Below are positions 33,889-42,948 of a stretch of DNA of 64,000 nt, in pieces. Where the stretch lies: contig NZ_AP028155.1 in assembly GCF_033096445.1 (NCBI RefSeq), forward strand, positions 2,423,880-2,487,879. Direction: 5' to 3'. Each line of letters starts with the position of its first letter. Position 1 is the first letter of the stretch. The notes below the pieces were generated by a model that saw only the letters and a program-made list of their open reading frames with translations, had not been told where the DNA came from and did not search any database. A program made the translations under genes and the position numbers. The stretch is from Butyricimonas faecihominis. GTDB lineage: Bacteria > Bacteroidota > Bacteroidia > Bacteroidales > Marinifilaceae.

Positions 33889-36800
33889 CTAGAATTTTAC
33901 AGTTAGACCTAAAGTAAACTTCCGGGCTAATGGATAACTCATTCCGTCATCTACCCCGTTTACAATACTCACAACTTCAGGATCCATCCCTGAATAATTG
34001 GAAAAAGTCAAAAGATTTTCTCCACTCACAAATACCCGTAATTGCTCCATTCCCCATTTAGAGATCAACGATTTGGGCAGATTATAACCAACAGTCAATG
34101 TTTTCAATTTCAAATAATTCACCTTTTCTACTTGTCTGTCTAAGACATACCCCTCACTCCCAAGACGTAATTGGGCATAATCCGAATCATCCCCTTCTTG
34201 CTGCCAGAAAGTCGTTTTATTTATATCCACGAATACGGGATGCTTGTAATATTTCTGGGACGGATCAGTTGAGAATGCCAAAGATATGGAAGGTAACTGA
34301 TTCACCATGTGCCGCCCGATGGAATAATGCATGGAAAAATTCAAATCAAAGTTTTTCCACCGGAATTCATTTACAATTCCCCCACTTATAATAGGCAAAG
34401 CACTTCCTAAAAATACACCATCATTAAAAATCACACCATCACCATCCACATCCACGTAATAATAATCTCCCGGACGATAAAAAGAAGAATAGGAACCTCC
34501 CATTAAAGAATATGGATAACAACTTTCACCTTGTGCCGTGAAATATAGAGGAAGATCCTCCTGTTTTTGCACGTACCCATTCGTTTTATATCCTGAGATT
34601 CGATTCAATGGCTTACCTGTAATTCCAAATCCCAAATCTTTGCCATTATATGATTTTTCAATCCTGTTCCAATTTCTAGCTCCATTTACAGAAATTTTCC
34701 AATACAAATCAGAACGACGGAATATTTCATATTTAATCAACAATTCAAGTCCTTCATTCGACAAAGCGGCCGCATTCGCCCATTGGGACATAAAACCATT
34801 ATAATCCCCGGGAAGTCCGACCTGATACAACAACTTATCCGTATATCGATAATAATAATCAAGAACAATACCTAATCGGTACTCAAAGAGATCAACATCT
34901 AAACCGAAATCATACTGATCGGTTTCTTCCCAAGAAAGATCTTCATTATAAAGTCCTCCATTATACACTGGTTCCAAAGTCGGATTCCCTTGATGTGAAA
35001 ACTCTCCGGGACCCACCAAACCGTAAGCCAAATAAGGGTATTCGAACATTTTACCGGAACGTCCCCAACTAGCCCGCAACTTCCCGAACGAAAGCCAACC
35101 CAAATTATCTTTAATGAAAGGCTCCTCTGAAAAGCTCCATCCGGCAGCCACAGAGGGAAAAGTTCCCCATTTATTATTCCGCCCGAACACGGAACTCCCA
35201 TCTCGACGGAAACTCAGAGACAACAAGTATTTCAAGCGATAATTATATTCCAAACGTCCAAAATAGGAGTATAGTTTCTGTTCCTCCATATTTGACTGGT
35301 AATGCTGAAAAGCCACCGGGACCGTTTCTCCCGACCATTCATTTACTTCCTGTCCCAAATCCGGCAATCCACTCGGTGCATAATAAATCTTATCACTTGG
35401 AGAATTCTCAGCCGTTCCCCCGTTATATTCCATCTGATCATATTGATAAGAGAATCCAGCGAGAAAATCAAAAGTATGATCTTCGCCTATCGTTTTTCGA
35501 TAGGATAACAAATTTTCGTTCAACACCATCAGGTTTATCCCCGTTTCACCCAAGCTCATCGAATACCCTTTACCACTCAAGTAAGAAGGTTGAAAATAAT
35601 TTCTACGATGGATAGAATAATCTGTTGCCAAGGAAGTTGAAACACTTAATCCTTCAATAATCTCGTACCCTATTTTAAAATTAGTTCGTAAACGAACAGA
35701 ACGGTTCTTTTCTTTTGTTCCTTTCAATTTATCAATCGTAGCCTCCCAAGCCTCAGTTCCTTTACCCGGCAATAACGTACTCTGCCAGAAAGGATCACCC
35801 GGTACTCCTTCGACCATTGGGGCCGTACCAAAACCCTCCACCTTTTCCCCGCGGTCCCGATTCGTCAATGTTGCATTAAAACGTAAATCCACGTTTACCC
35901 GATTGACCGGCATTACATTCAAAGAAGAATTCAAATCCATACGATTATATCCGGTTCCGACAAATACCCCTTTTTCATTATAATACCCCAAACCAATCCC
36001 GTAAGTCATCCTTTCCCCTCCACCATAAGTTTGAATATTAGCATTTGTCACTTTCCCTGTTCGGAAATAAGCCGGGAAAAAATTCGTTGCATTATTATAA
36101 AAAGCATTCAGACTATCTTGATAAATCAATGTTACGGGATTGCCCGGCTGGGCAGAAAAGAAATAATCATAAGATGCATGTTGATCATTCCAAAAAACTT
36201 CCTCATTGGACAAGGGATATTTATATCGCTTGGTCGTCTTATCTAAATAAGCTAATTGCGTTCCTTCAAGCGTTTTAAAACGCAGATCACGTTCCCCTTT
36301 TCCAATAACCATCGTGGGAAATTCAGCAACGATACCCCAAGATTGAGATGCGTTGATCGAAAAGGTTGCTTTTTGATTCTTCTTTCCTTTTTTAGTTGTC
36401 ACGATAATCACCCCGTTGGCAGCACGAGAACCATAGATAGAAGCCGAAGAAGCATCCTTCAATATCTGAACCGATTCAATCATATCCGGATTAATGTCTG
36501 CCAGTAAATTAGTACCGGTAATCGGAGAAGCAAAAGAATTTAACGGAACCCCATCAACCACCCACAAAGGATTAGAAAACCGCCGTCCTTGCTCCACATC
36601 CAAAGAATTGTATCCCCGAATCGTGATAGCTGTTCCACCACCTCCCGGTGCCCCGGACATATTCGTAATATCCAAACCGGCAACCCGTCCTTGTAAAAGA
36701 GAGGCTATATCCGAAGCCGGTATTCCTTGTAACTCTTCGGCCTTGACAACTGACACGGCCCCGGTCATTTCTCTTTTATTCGTCGTTCCGTAAGCCACCA

Positions 36801-37437
36801 CAACTGCCTCATCCAATGCCTGAATATCTTCCACCATCACGATACGAAGCGTATCTTTCGTTCTTCCGGTAAAATTTACTTTCTGAGATTTATACCCGAC
36901 AAAAGAAAACTCCAATGCTCCTTGCGCCATGGGTAAAGTTAAAGAAAATTGCCCTTTAGCATTCGTCGCCGTTCCAATGTTTGTACCAAAAATTTTCACG
37001 GTAACTCCCGGCATCGGTACTTTTTTCTGGTCTGTAACAATACCGACAAGCGTTTTTTTCTCCTGTTTTTGTTCTTCCATTCGTCGCACGACAATCACGC
37101 CATCTAGCACCTCGTAAGAGTACCCATGATCCTTCAGTACCTTATCCAACACTTCATTCAAGGTGGCATTCTTTAAGACCACCGTAATTTTCTCCGTCTC
37201 AGATACGATTCCCTTTTGGAAAAAGAATTGATACCCTGTTTGCATTTTCAAGTAATCAAGCACCGACACGATCAATTCATTCTCGAACTTCACATCCAGC
37301 TTCTGATCCTGAGAATAAGTCGTGGCACTTAACGTGTGAATGCAACATAACAAAATAAAAAGCTTCAACTTCATAATCAATAAAATTTTTCGCCATTTTC
37401 CTTCCGGAAAATGTTCACATCCGATCTTTTTTTTCAT
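33889..37437 (-). CDS. SusC/RagA-family TonB-dependent transporter with STN domain, locus B
   Basis: 1182 residues from the Met at 37437 (MKKKIGCEHFPEGKWRK), chosen because earlier in-frame Mets (37479, 37464) would be read through a hairpin at 37466-37486. An STN domain (LDVKFENELIVSVLDYLK onward, about 60-130), a CarboxypepD_reg-like domain (VGIVTDQKKVPMPGVTVK), then VVVAYGTTNKREMTGAVS, a plug and LQGRVAGLDITN. The barrel ends LARKFTLGLTVKF. Closely similar in layout to the locus C protein. Ligand unknown. Confidence 0.94.
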   Translation of the reverse strand: MKKKIGCEHFPEGKWRKILLIMKLKLFILLCCIHTLSATTYSQDQKLDVKFENELIVSVLDYLKMQTGYQFFFQKGIVSETEKITVVLKNATLNEVLDKVLKDHGYSYEVLDGVIVVRRMEEQKQEKKTLVGIVTDQKKVPMPGVTVKIFGTNIGTATNAKGQFSLTLPMAQGALEFSFVGYKSQKVNFTGRTKDTLRIVMVEDIQALDEAVVVAYGTTNKREMTGAVSVVKAEELQGIPASDIASLLQGRVAGLDITNMSGAPGGGGTAITIRGYNSLDVEQGRRFSNPLWVVDGVPLNSFASPITGTNLLADINPDMIESVQILKDASSASIYGSRAANGVIIVTTKKGKKNQKATFSINASQSWGIVAEFPTMVIGKGERDLRFKTLEGTQLAYLDKTTKRYKYPLSNEEVFWNDQHASYDYFFSAQPGNPVTLIYQDSLNAFYNNATNFFPAYFRTGKVTNANIQTYGGGERMTYGIGLGYYNEKGVFVGTGYNRMDLNSSLNVMPVNRVNVDLRFNATLTNRDRGEKVEGFGTAPMVEGVPGDPFWQSTLLPGKGTEAWEATIDKLKGTKEKNRSVRLRTNFKIGYEIIEGLSVSTSLATDYSIHRRNYFQPSYLSGKGYSMSLGETGINLMVLNENLLSYRKTIGEDHTFDFLAGFSYQYDQMEYNGGTAENSPSDKIYYAPSGLPDLGQEVNEWSGETVPVAFQHYQSNMEEQKLYSYFGRLEYNYRLKYLLSLSFRRDGSSVFGRNNKWGTFPSVAAGWSFSEEPFIKDNLGWLSFGKLRASWGRSGKMFEYPYLAYGLVGPGEFSHQGNPTLEPVYNGGLYNEDLSWEETDQYDFGLDVDLFEYRLGIVLDYYYRYTDKLLYQVGLPGDYNGFMSQWANAAALSNEGLELLIKYEIFRRSDLYWKISVNGARNWNRIEKSYNGKDLGFGITGKPLNRISGYKTNGYVQKQEDLPLYFTAQGESCYPYSLMGGSYSSFYRPGDYYYVDVDGDGVIFNDGVFLGSALPIISGGIVNEFRWKNFDLNFSMHYSIGRHMVNQLPSISLAFSTDPSQKYYKHPVFVDINKTTFWQQEGDDSDYAQLRLGSEGYVLDRQVEKVNYLKLKTLTVGYNLPKSLISKWGMEQLRVFVSGENLLTFSNYSGMDPEVVSIVNGVDDGMSYPLARKFTLGLTVKF

Positions 37438-37465
37438 AACTTTGTTTATGATTTTATTTAACATT

Positions 37466-37520
37466 ACATCTGCTGTCAACAGATGTTTTCAAATCTTGGG
37501 GGAAGCTGTCAAATTCCCCC
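37466..37520 (-). promoter_or_regulatory. pair of hairpins with the same loop between fecR and susC of locus B
   Basis: Hairpin 1: GGGGGAA (37498-37504) pairs with TTCCCCC (37514-37520). Hairpin 2: ACATCTG (37466-37472) pairs with CAGATGT (37480-37486). The two loops hold GCTGTCAAA and CTGTCAA. Hairpin 1 is seven bases beyond the fecR stop. No T run follows. Comparable structures occur in loci A and C. Confidence 0.65.
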
Positions 37521-37527
37521 GATTTTT

Positions 37528-38622
37528 TTATATACTCACGACAACTGTTTGCCCTTGAACATCAAATTTTACATTACTACTCTTTTCTATCACCTGTAAT
37601 ATCGATTTAAAATTACTGTATTTGGGTAAATTCCCTTTAAACTCGATCGCTTTAGCACCTTCATTTTGAAAAAACACCATCACATTATACCAACGAGCCA
37701 ATTTCAACATGATTTGCTCCAAATTCTGATTTTCAAATACAAACACCCCCTTTTTCCAAGCTGCCACCTGTTGTACATCAACCTTTTTAACCGTAAAATT
37801 TCCTCTATCCACATGACAAACAGCTTGTTCCCCCGGCACAAGGATCTGTTCATTTCCTTGTTTCTCAACAGATACAGCCACACTTCCGTGTACCAATGTT
37901 GTGTAAATATCTGCCTCATCCGGATAAGCATACACGTTAAATGCCGTTCCTAACACCCTCAATGATTGTACGCCTGTTTCCACCCAAAAAGGACGATTCG
38001 TGTCTTTTGCCACTTCAAAATATGCCTCACCTTCCAAAATTACCCGACGTTCATTACCGGGAAAAACAACCGGGTATTTCAACCGGGAGTCTGCATTCAA
38101 CCACACCCGCGTACCGTCTTCCAGCACTACATCATACTCCCCACCTCTAGGCACTTCTAGCGTGTTGTAAACAACTTCCACAGAATGAACGTCCTCTTTA
38201 CCCGAATGTTCATAAGTTAAAACCCCATTGGCCTTTTGAATCGTAACCCCTGCCTCCTGAATAACAGTTCTTCTTAAGGACAAAGTATCTAAAAGGACAT
38301 TTTCTCCCGTCGCTAAAATAAGCTTGGCTTTCATCTCTCCCGGAGTAATCTCTTGAACCTGAATCACCGGAACAGCGTGGTCAACTCTCCCCCGCACTCC
38401 CCAAATTATACCCACCACCACGATCACGACAATAACTGCAGCGTATCGACTCAATAAAATAAATTGCCGGCGACGGGCTCTGCGATTCACGGGTTCCACG
38501 ATTTTACGGTAACCTTTCGCTTTATCCACAGCCCGCATTTGCATGAAAATATCTAATGTTTCCTCCAATCGGGCTTCATCATATTCCGTGTCATTCTTCT
38601 CGATTTGATCTTTCTCTCTCAT
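37528..38622 (-). CDS. FecR-family anti-sigma factor, locus B
   Basis: 364 residues from the Met at 38622 (MREKDQIEKND); an upstream in-frame Met at 38670 gives an unlikely N-terminus. A cytoplasmic sigma-binding region, a membrane helix (YAAVIVVIVVVGIIWGV), and the FecR domain (EYDVVLEDGTRVWLNADSR, VILEGEAYFEVAKDTNRPF). The C-terminal domain ends with SSNVKFDVQGQTVVVSI (DUF4974 type). It is divergent from the sigma gene at 38760. Confidence 0.92.
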   Translation of the reverse strand: MREKDQIEKNDTEYDEARLEETLDIFMQMRAVDKAKGYRKIVEPVNRRARRRQFILLSRYAAVIVVIVVVGIIWGVRGRVDHAVPVIQVQEITPGEMKAKLILATGENVLLDTLSLRRTVIQEAGVTIQKANGVLTYEHSGKEDVHSVEVVYNTLEVPRGGEYDVVLEDGTRVWLNADSRLKYPVVFPGNERRVILEGEAYFEVAKDTNRPFWVETGVQSLRVLGTAFNVYAYPDEADIYTTLVHGSVAVSVEKQGNEQILVPGEQAVCHVDRGNFTVKKVDVQQVAAWKKGVFVFENQNLEQIMLKLARWYNVMVFFQNEGAKAIEFKGNLPKYSNFKSILQVIEKSSNVKFDVQGQTVVVSI

Positions 38623-38728
38623 ATTTTTCTTCTCTTTATATAACCAAGACAGATCAAGTAAAAAATACACGTAGTCACATTCTCGAAAAAATTACATTTT
38701 TATTTTATCAATATCAAAATATTAATTC

Positions 38729-38736
38729 TAAATTTG
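38729..38736 (+). promoter_or_regulatory. -7 box of the locus B sigma gene
   Basis: TAAATTTG matches TAnnTTTG, 24 bases before the ATG at 38760. No clear TTTG at the correct distance upstream. Confidence 0.45.
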
Positions 38737-38759
38737 TTTTGATGTAGGAAACCTGATGT

Positions 38760-39299
38760 ATGATAAACATAGAGAAAAAGACGTTCGAATCCTTATTTAA
38801 CCTGTACTATTCAGGATTAATCGTGTATGCTAATCGTTTCACGAACCAGATCGAGATCTCGGAAGACATCGTGCATGACGTTTTTATCACTCTTTGGGAA
38901 AAAAAAGATTCACTCCTCATGGAATCTGCGAAAGCCTACCTCTTCTCATCCGTCCGCAACCGTTGCCTGAATCACTTGGAACAATTAAAGGTACGCAACG
39001 AGTACCAAGAGCAACTTTTACAAAAAGGGGACATTACCGGATTACTCACTTGGGAATATTACGTGGAATCAGAACTTCGGGAACATATTGAAAAGGCAAT
39101 CCGTCAACTTCCCCCTCAATGCCAAAAGATTTTCATTATGAATCGTTTCGATGGTAAAAGTATCGCCCAAATTGCCGAAGAATTGGAAATCTCTCCCCGC
39201 ACGGCAGAGAAACACATCGAAGTTGCCTTGAAAAAACTCCGCCAAGAACTGGCAGATTACCTTCCGACTGGTTTATTATTCTGGCTATTAAATATTTAA
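38760..39299 (+). CDS. ECF RNA polymerase sigma factor, locus B
   Basis: 179 residues. Region 2: ISEDIVHDVFITLWEKKDS. Region 4: LPPQCQKIFIMNRFDGKS then IAQIAEELEISPRTAEKHIE, an HTH. It is transcribed away from its fecR (divergent gap 137 bases), unlike the locus A sigma. Presumed to activate the locus B operon after a surface signal. Confidence 0.93.
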   Translation: MINIEKKTFESLFNLYYSGLIVYANRFTNQIEISEDIVHDVFITLWEKKDSLLMESAKAYLFSSVRNRCLNHLEQLKVRNEYQEQLLQKGDITGLLTWEYYVESELREHIEKAIRQLPPQCQKIFIMNRFDGKSIAQIAEELEISPRTAEKHIEVALKKLRQELADYLPTGLLFWLLNI

Positions 39300-39354
39300 C
39301 ACAAAAAAAAAGAGACTCGTTTCCAAGCCTCTTCCCTTCAGAATATATAATATC

Positions 39355-39681
39355 TTAATATCTTCTGTTTGAATTATAACCTCCGCGACTTCCGCCACCT
39401 CTGTTATATCCTCCGCGACCTCCACCGTTTGATCTTTCTTCTCTCGGTTTAGCCACGTTAACGTTAATTACCTTACCGTCATATTCAGCACCGTTCAATT
39501 CATCGATTGCTTTTTGTCCCATTGCCTCGTCAGCAATCTCAACAAAACCGAATCCTCTTGATCTACCAGTTTCCCGGTCCATAATAACTTTAGCTGAAGT
39601 AACTTCACCGTATTCAGCAAACAATGTGTTTAAATCTGCGTCATCAACGCCATAGCTTAAATTTGAAATGTAAATGTTCAT
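39355..39681 (-). CDS. RRM-type RNA-binding protein with Arg/Gly-rich tail
   Basis: 108 residues from the Met at 39681 (a Met three codons earlier is possible). One RRM: RNP2 IYISNL (3-8) and RNP1 RGFGFVEI (42-49), followed by a tail of RGG/YNRGG repeats. Such small glycine-rich RNA-binding proteins are common in Bacteroidota and are thought to act as RNA chaperones, sometimes cold-induced. A promoter about 125 bases upstream gives an unusually long leader. It is convergent with the sigma gene; a weak hairpin with AAGAG/CTCTT arms (39311-39334) lies between. Confidence 0.93.
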   Translation of the reverse strand: MNIYISNLSYGVDDADLNTLFAEYGEVTSAKVIMDRETGRSRGFGFVEIADEAMGQKAIDELNGAEYDGKVINVNVAKPREERSNGGGRGGYNRGGGSRGGYNSNRRY

Positions 39682-39806
39682 CAAGTACAATTTTTGATTA
39701 ATTAATAAAAACGATTGAGATTGGACAATGATAGAAAGTCTACTTAACGATACAAATACATGCTAGGAAAGAGATTTAAATACAAATGATTCAATTCAAT
39801 CTGAGA

Positions 39807-39836
39807 CAAAGGTACGCTTTATTTCGGATATACAAG
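39807..39836 (-). promoter_or_regulatory. promoter of the RRM gene, long leader
   Basis: On the minus strand CTTG (39836-39833), 18 bases, then TACCTTTG (39814-39807), a full TAnnTTTG match. The start codon is about 125 bases downstream, so the mRNA has a leader long enough for regulation. Confidence 0.5.
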
Positions 39837-39925
39837 CGTTTTTGAAAATTTATTTCAAATTATTTTCTTTCATATGCGATTTTACATACGTATTGTAAAG
39901 CAAACAGCCTTATATACAAGAAGAA

Positions 39926-39959
39926 GGACTGCCTAACTCCAAACTTGGTTAGGCAGTCC
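39926..39959 (-). terminator. terminator of locus C
   Basis: GGACTGCCTAAC and GTTAGGCAGTCC form a perfect 12-bp stem with a 10-base loop, 23 bases beyond the last locus C stop (39983). On the minus strand it is followed by TTCTTCTTG, a moderate T-rich tail. Confidence 0.75.
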
Positions 39960-39982
39960 ACACCACATCGAAATACGGTGAG

Positions 39983-40711
39983 TTAATCTATTATAAACGT
40001 AAATACATTATCCAAACGATGGGAATATCCCTCGTTTTCTATAATAATTGCAATACGATAGGTTCCTTTGGGAGCTTTACAGGCAAACGGAAGTTGCATT
40101 CGCCCACCTCCTTGCATCACAAGTTCTTCTTTAAAAAGGTCTGCATTACCATCTGTCGAAGTTACATCTGCAATCGAATACATAATAGGTTGTGTTCCCA
40201 GAACACCCTCGATCGTAGAAGTTGACCAAGGAATAGCATCTTCAATCTTAGTTATTAACCCAATATATTCATCACATATCGGATCAATGTCATCGTATCC
40301 TTCATCCCAAAACACGTCCATGCCATTACCGTAAATACCATCCAACTCATCATAATGATAGAACCATTCATCAATCTCACCCAACCGGGTATATATCTCT
40401 TCCATCCGCCCCGCATCAGTCTCTTCGTCCAAAGATGCCAGTTCCTCCTCCAAAGCATCACTCTCCGCATATATACCATCCATTTCCTCCTCCAAGACGT
40501 TCAATTCACGATACGCCAAAGCCATCTCTTTCAACTCCGGCGGGTACTGTAATTCCATTGCCTCAATCTGTTCAAGAATACTTCTTTCGCCAACATATAA
40601 CGTATCAATAGAATACTTGGCATGTTCCGTTTTCAAATAACCAATTGTAACCTCTTGACAACTAGTCATGCACAAACCAGCAAAAGCTATCAATAAATAT
40701 ATTGTTCTCAT
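39983..40711 (-). CDS. coiled-coil lipoprotein of unknown family, last gene of locus C
   Basis: 242 residues from the Met at 40711 (lipobox TSC, Cys18). The start (CQEVTIGYLKTEHAKYSIDTLY) and the last about 80 residues (PWSTSTIEGVLG, then KGTYRIAIII and DNVFTFII) are homologous to the last protein of locus B. Between them is an acidic, heptad-like stretch (LNVLEEEMDGIYAESDALEE...) of about 75 residues likely to form a coiled coil, then a Tyr/Asp-rich piece. The insertion is not in the locus B paralogue. Function unknown. Confidence 0.6.
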   Translation of the reverse strand: MRTIYLLIAFAGLCMTSCQEVTIGYLKTEHAKYSIDTLYVGERSILEQIEAMELQYPPELKEMALAYRELNVLEEEMDGIYAESDALEEELASLDEETDAGRMEEIYTRLGEIDEWFYHYDELDGIYGNGMDVFWDEGYDDIDPICDEYIGLITKIEDAIPWSTSTIEGVLGTQPIMYSIADVTSTDGNADLFKEELVMQGGGRMQLPFACKAPKGTYRIAIIIENEGYSHRLDNVFTFIID

Positions 40712-40721
40712 CGTATACACT

Positions 40722-41384
40722 TTATAATCCTTTTAGACTAAAACCATAACTCAAGGCGTGTACCACCCCGTTATTCATTTGAATATCGGTTGACACACTT
40801 CGGTTGGCATCACTATTACCGGAGCCATGTAGATAGATATACAAACCAATCTCTCCCTTTTCCGGGATATAATTATAATCCTCCCGGTAAGTATAGACGA
40901 ACATCTCTCCCTCAAGCGTCTTACAAACTCTTCCTTCTACTTCAGTATAACCACCCCGAATCGCCTCCAAACGTCCTCTCGGAATATCCTCAACCACCAA
41001 GCGTTGAGGGATAATAAGTCGTTTCAGTATGTGACGACAGGTCTCTACCGGAATATCCCGTACCATCTTCCACGGTTTTGTCGGATGTGCCTCCTTATAA
41101 TCAAGCATATATGCCAATATACTTAAATTTGTAATCCCGAAAAAAGTAATTTGTTCATTCTGCCTTGAGCCATCAAAATACTCTTTCATCCCGGCGTGTT
41201 CGATCATAATAATCGTGGAATCCCAATCATCTGGCTGACTATGCAAATATTCCCACACGGTACAATCATGCTTACCGTTTGCCAAACCGGTATCAACATA
41301 TTGGTAATCCGTACAGGCACCCAGAACAACAAGAGTGGCCACGACCAAACACCTGAAAAATACATTTACCTTCTCCATAACCAA
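40722..41384 (-). CDS. fasciclin-like (FAS1) lipoprotein, locus C
   Basis: 220 residues, lipobox LGAC (Cys24); a Met two codons downstream (41378) is an equally good start. ITFFGITNLSILAYML, CRHILKRLIIPQRL and NNGVVHALSYGF correspond to the FAS1 pattern and to the locus B paralogue (both also share YVDTGLANG/VIDTGVSNP at the N-terminus and a WD..IxMIEHA motif). The 5' end overlaps the susD stop by 19 bases. Presumed surface partner of SusCD. Confidence 0.7.
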   Translation of the reverse strand: MVMEKVNVFFRCLVVATLVVLGACTDYQYVDTGLANGKHDCTVWEYLHSQPDDWDSTIIMIEHAGMKEYFDGSRQNEQITFFGITNLSILAYMLDYKEAHPTKPWKMVRDIPVETCRHILKRLIIPQRLVVEDIPRGRLEAIRGGYTEVEGRVCKTLEGEMFVYTYREDYNYIPEKGEIGLYIYLHGSGNSDANRSVSTDIQMNNGVVHALSYGFSLKGL

Positions 41385-42937
41385 TATTTATTTTGTGTCA
41401 TCAATTCATTATTATTAAAAGACCGTTGAGCAACAGGCCTATACAAAGCGCCATTTTCAATATCCTTAGCTGTGAGTTGCTGATAAGCTTCCGAAAGCCG
41501 GTCTAAATACCCGTTACGAATAATATCAAAATACCGTTGCCCTTCACCGAACAGCTCCCGGTCACGCTCGTTAAATATCTCCCGACGCAAATCCTCGCTA
41601 TCTGTCGATCCGGCATATGGCCCCAATCCGGATCGTTCTCGCACATCATTCAAATCTTCCACGGCTGTCGACAGCCCCAAGCGGGCCCGGCTCTCCGCTC
41701 TCAATAATTTCAAGTCTGCCAGTCTCCAAATCACCTTATTCCCTTCCACATTTTGAACAGCTCCTTGATCACCTTCTATTTTAGAGCGAATCACATCATG
41801 CCATTTATAAAAGTAAGCGTAATCGGAGATGACTTTAACAGAATCAATCGGATTACCATCATCGTCACGTTTCGTAATTTTCCACCAAAATACATTTCCC
41901 AAATCATACCAATATAACTCTTTACGTGCATCATCCTCTTCCGGGAACATATTTTCCACGGTTTCAACCGAGATTCGTGCCGCCAAATAACGGGGAAAAC
42001 CTGTTTCCGCAAGCTCCGGGCTAGAATCAAATTCCGGGTAAGTACACAATAAAATCCCCGGATAAAGATATTGTAGCCATCCTATTTGCATATAATCCAT
42101 ATCTTTATCAGAAACCTCTATTGAAAAAATGGTTTCGTCACTCTCTCGTACCCTTCCAAGCGTACGCTCTAACAACAAGGCGATCGTTGGTTCTAGTTTA
42201 TAAAAGCCGCATTTACCATCAATCACATCCGAAGCATACCTTTCTGCCTTCTCCCAATAACTTTCCTCACCGTAAAGTCCTCCCATCCAAGCATATATAT
42301 TAGCTAGTAATGTTTTCACCGTTCCCAAGCTGGCATATTGCTTTGAGGTTAACTTGTTACCATACGAATCGACCAACTTTTCATGCGTTGGCAAAACCAA
42401 CGCTTTCTCGGCACATTCAATCGCTTTTCCCAACACCTCTTTCACGGGACTCTTCGCTAAAGGTTCGGTAGCCGTGGAATTAGGCGGAATCGGGGCATCT
42501 CCCCAGTTACGGGCAATATTAAAATAACAAAGTGCTTTTATAAAATTAGCCTGAGCCAACCAGAATTCTTTCCGCTCTTCTGTCATTCCTCCAAAGCGGA
42601 AACTATTATCAATTAACAAATCAGCATGTCCAATGATCGAATAATAACCTCCCCAAGACACGCCTTCCATGATCGAGAATGCTGTCAAGGCCAAATTCCT
42701 TTGGTCTTCATTCCAATATTCATCACATGGTAACGCTGCAATATCAAATACATCGACGTTCATAACAGATCCCCACATATCAATTTCCATCGCCATCATA
42801 GTCGTAATAACAGCTTCCACATCCTGTTCCGTCTTGAAATAACTATAATAAGTCACGTCATTCTCCGACTCTACTGTCAAAAAATCATCGCAAGCGAACA
42901 ATGGTAGAAAAAATAAATACATCCATATCTTCTTCAT
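41366..42937 (-). CDS. RagB/SusD-family lipoprotein of locus C
   Basis: 523 residues, lipobox LFAC (Cys16), then DDFLTVESENDVTYYSYFKT. SusD hallmarks: FIKALCYFNIARNWGDAPI, a TPR-like core, and FNERDRELFGEGQRYFDIIRN near the C-terminus. It begins 11 bases after the susC stop. Paralogue of 32321-33886. Confidence 0.95.
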   Translation of the reverse strand: MKKIWMYLFFLPLFACDDFLTVESENDVTYYSYFKTEQDVEAVITTMMAMEIDMWGSVMNVDVFDIAALPCDEYWNEDQRNLALTAFSIMEGVSWGGYYSIIGHADLLIDNSFRFGGMTEERKEFWLAQANFIKALCYFNIARNWGDAPIPPNSTATEPLAKSPVKEVLGKAIECAEKALVLPTHEKLVDSYGNKLTSKQYASLGTVKTLLANIYAWMGGLYGEESYWEKAERYASDVIDGKCGFYKLEPTIALLLERTLGRVRESDETIFSIEVSDKDMDYMQIGWLQYLYPGILLCTYPEFDSSPELAETGFPRYLAARISVETVENMFPEEDDARKELYWYDLGNVFWWKITKRDDDGNPIDSVKVISDYAYFYKWHDVIRSKIEGDQGAVQNVEGNKVIWRLADLKLLRAESRARLGLSTAVEDLNDVRERSGLGPYAGSTDSEDLRREIFNERDRELFGEGQRYFDIIRNGYLDRLSEAYQQLTAKDIENGALYRPVAQRSFNNNELMTQNKYWLWRR

Positions 42938-42948
42938 AACTCTTTGTA

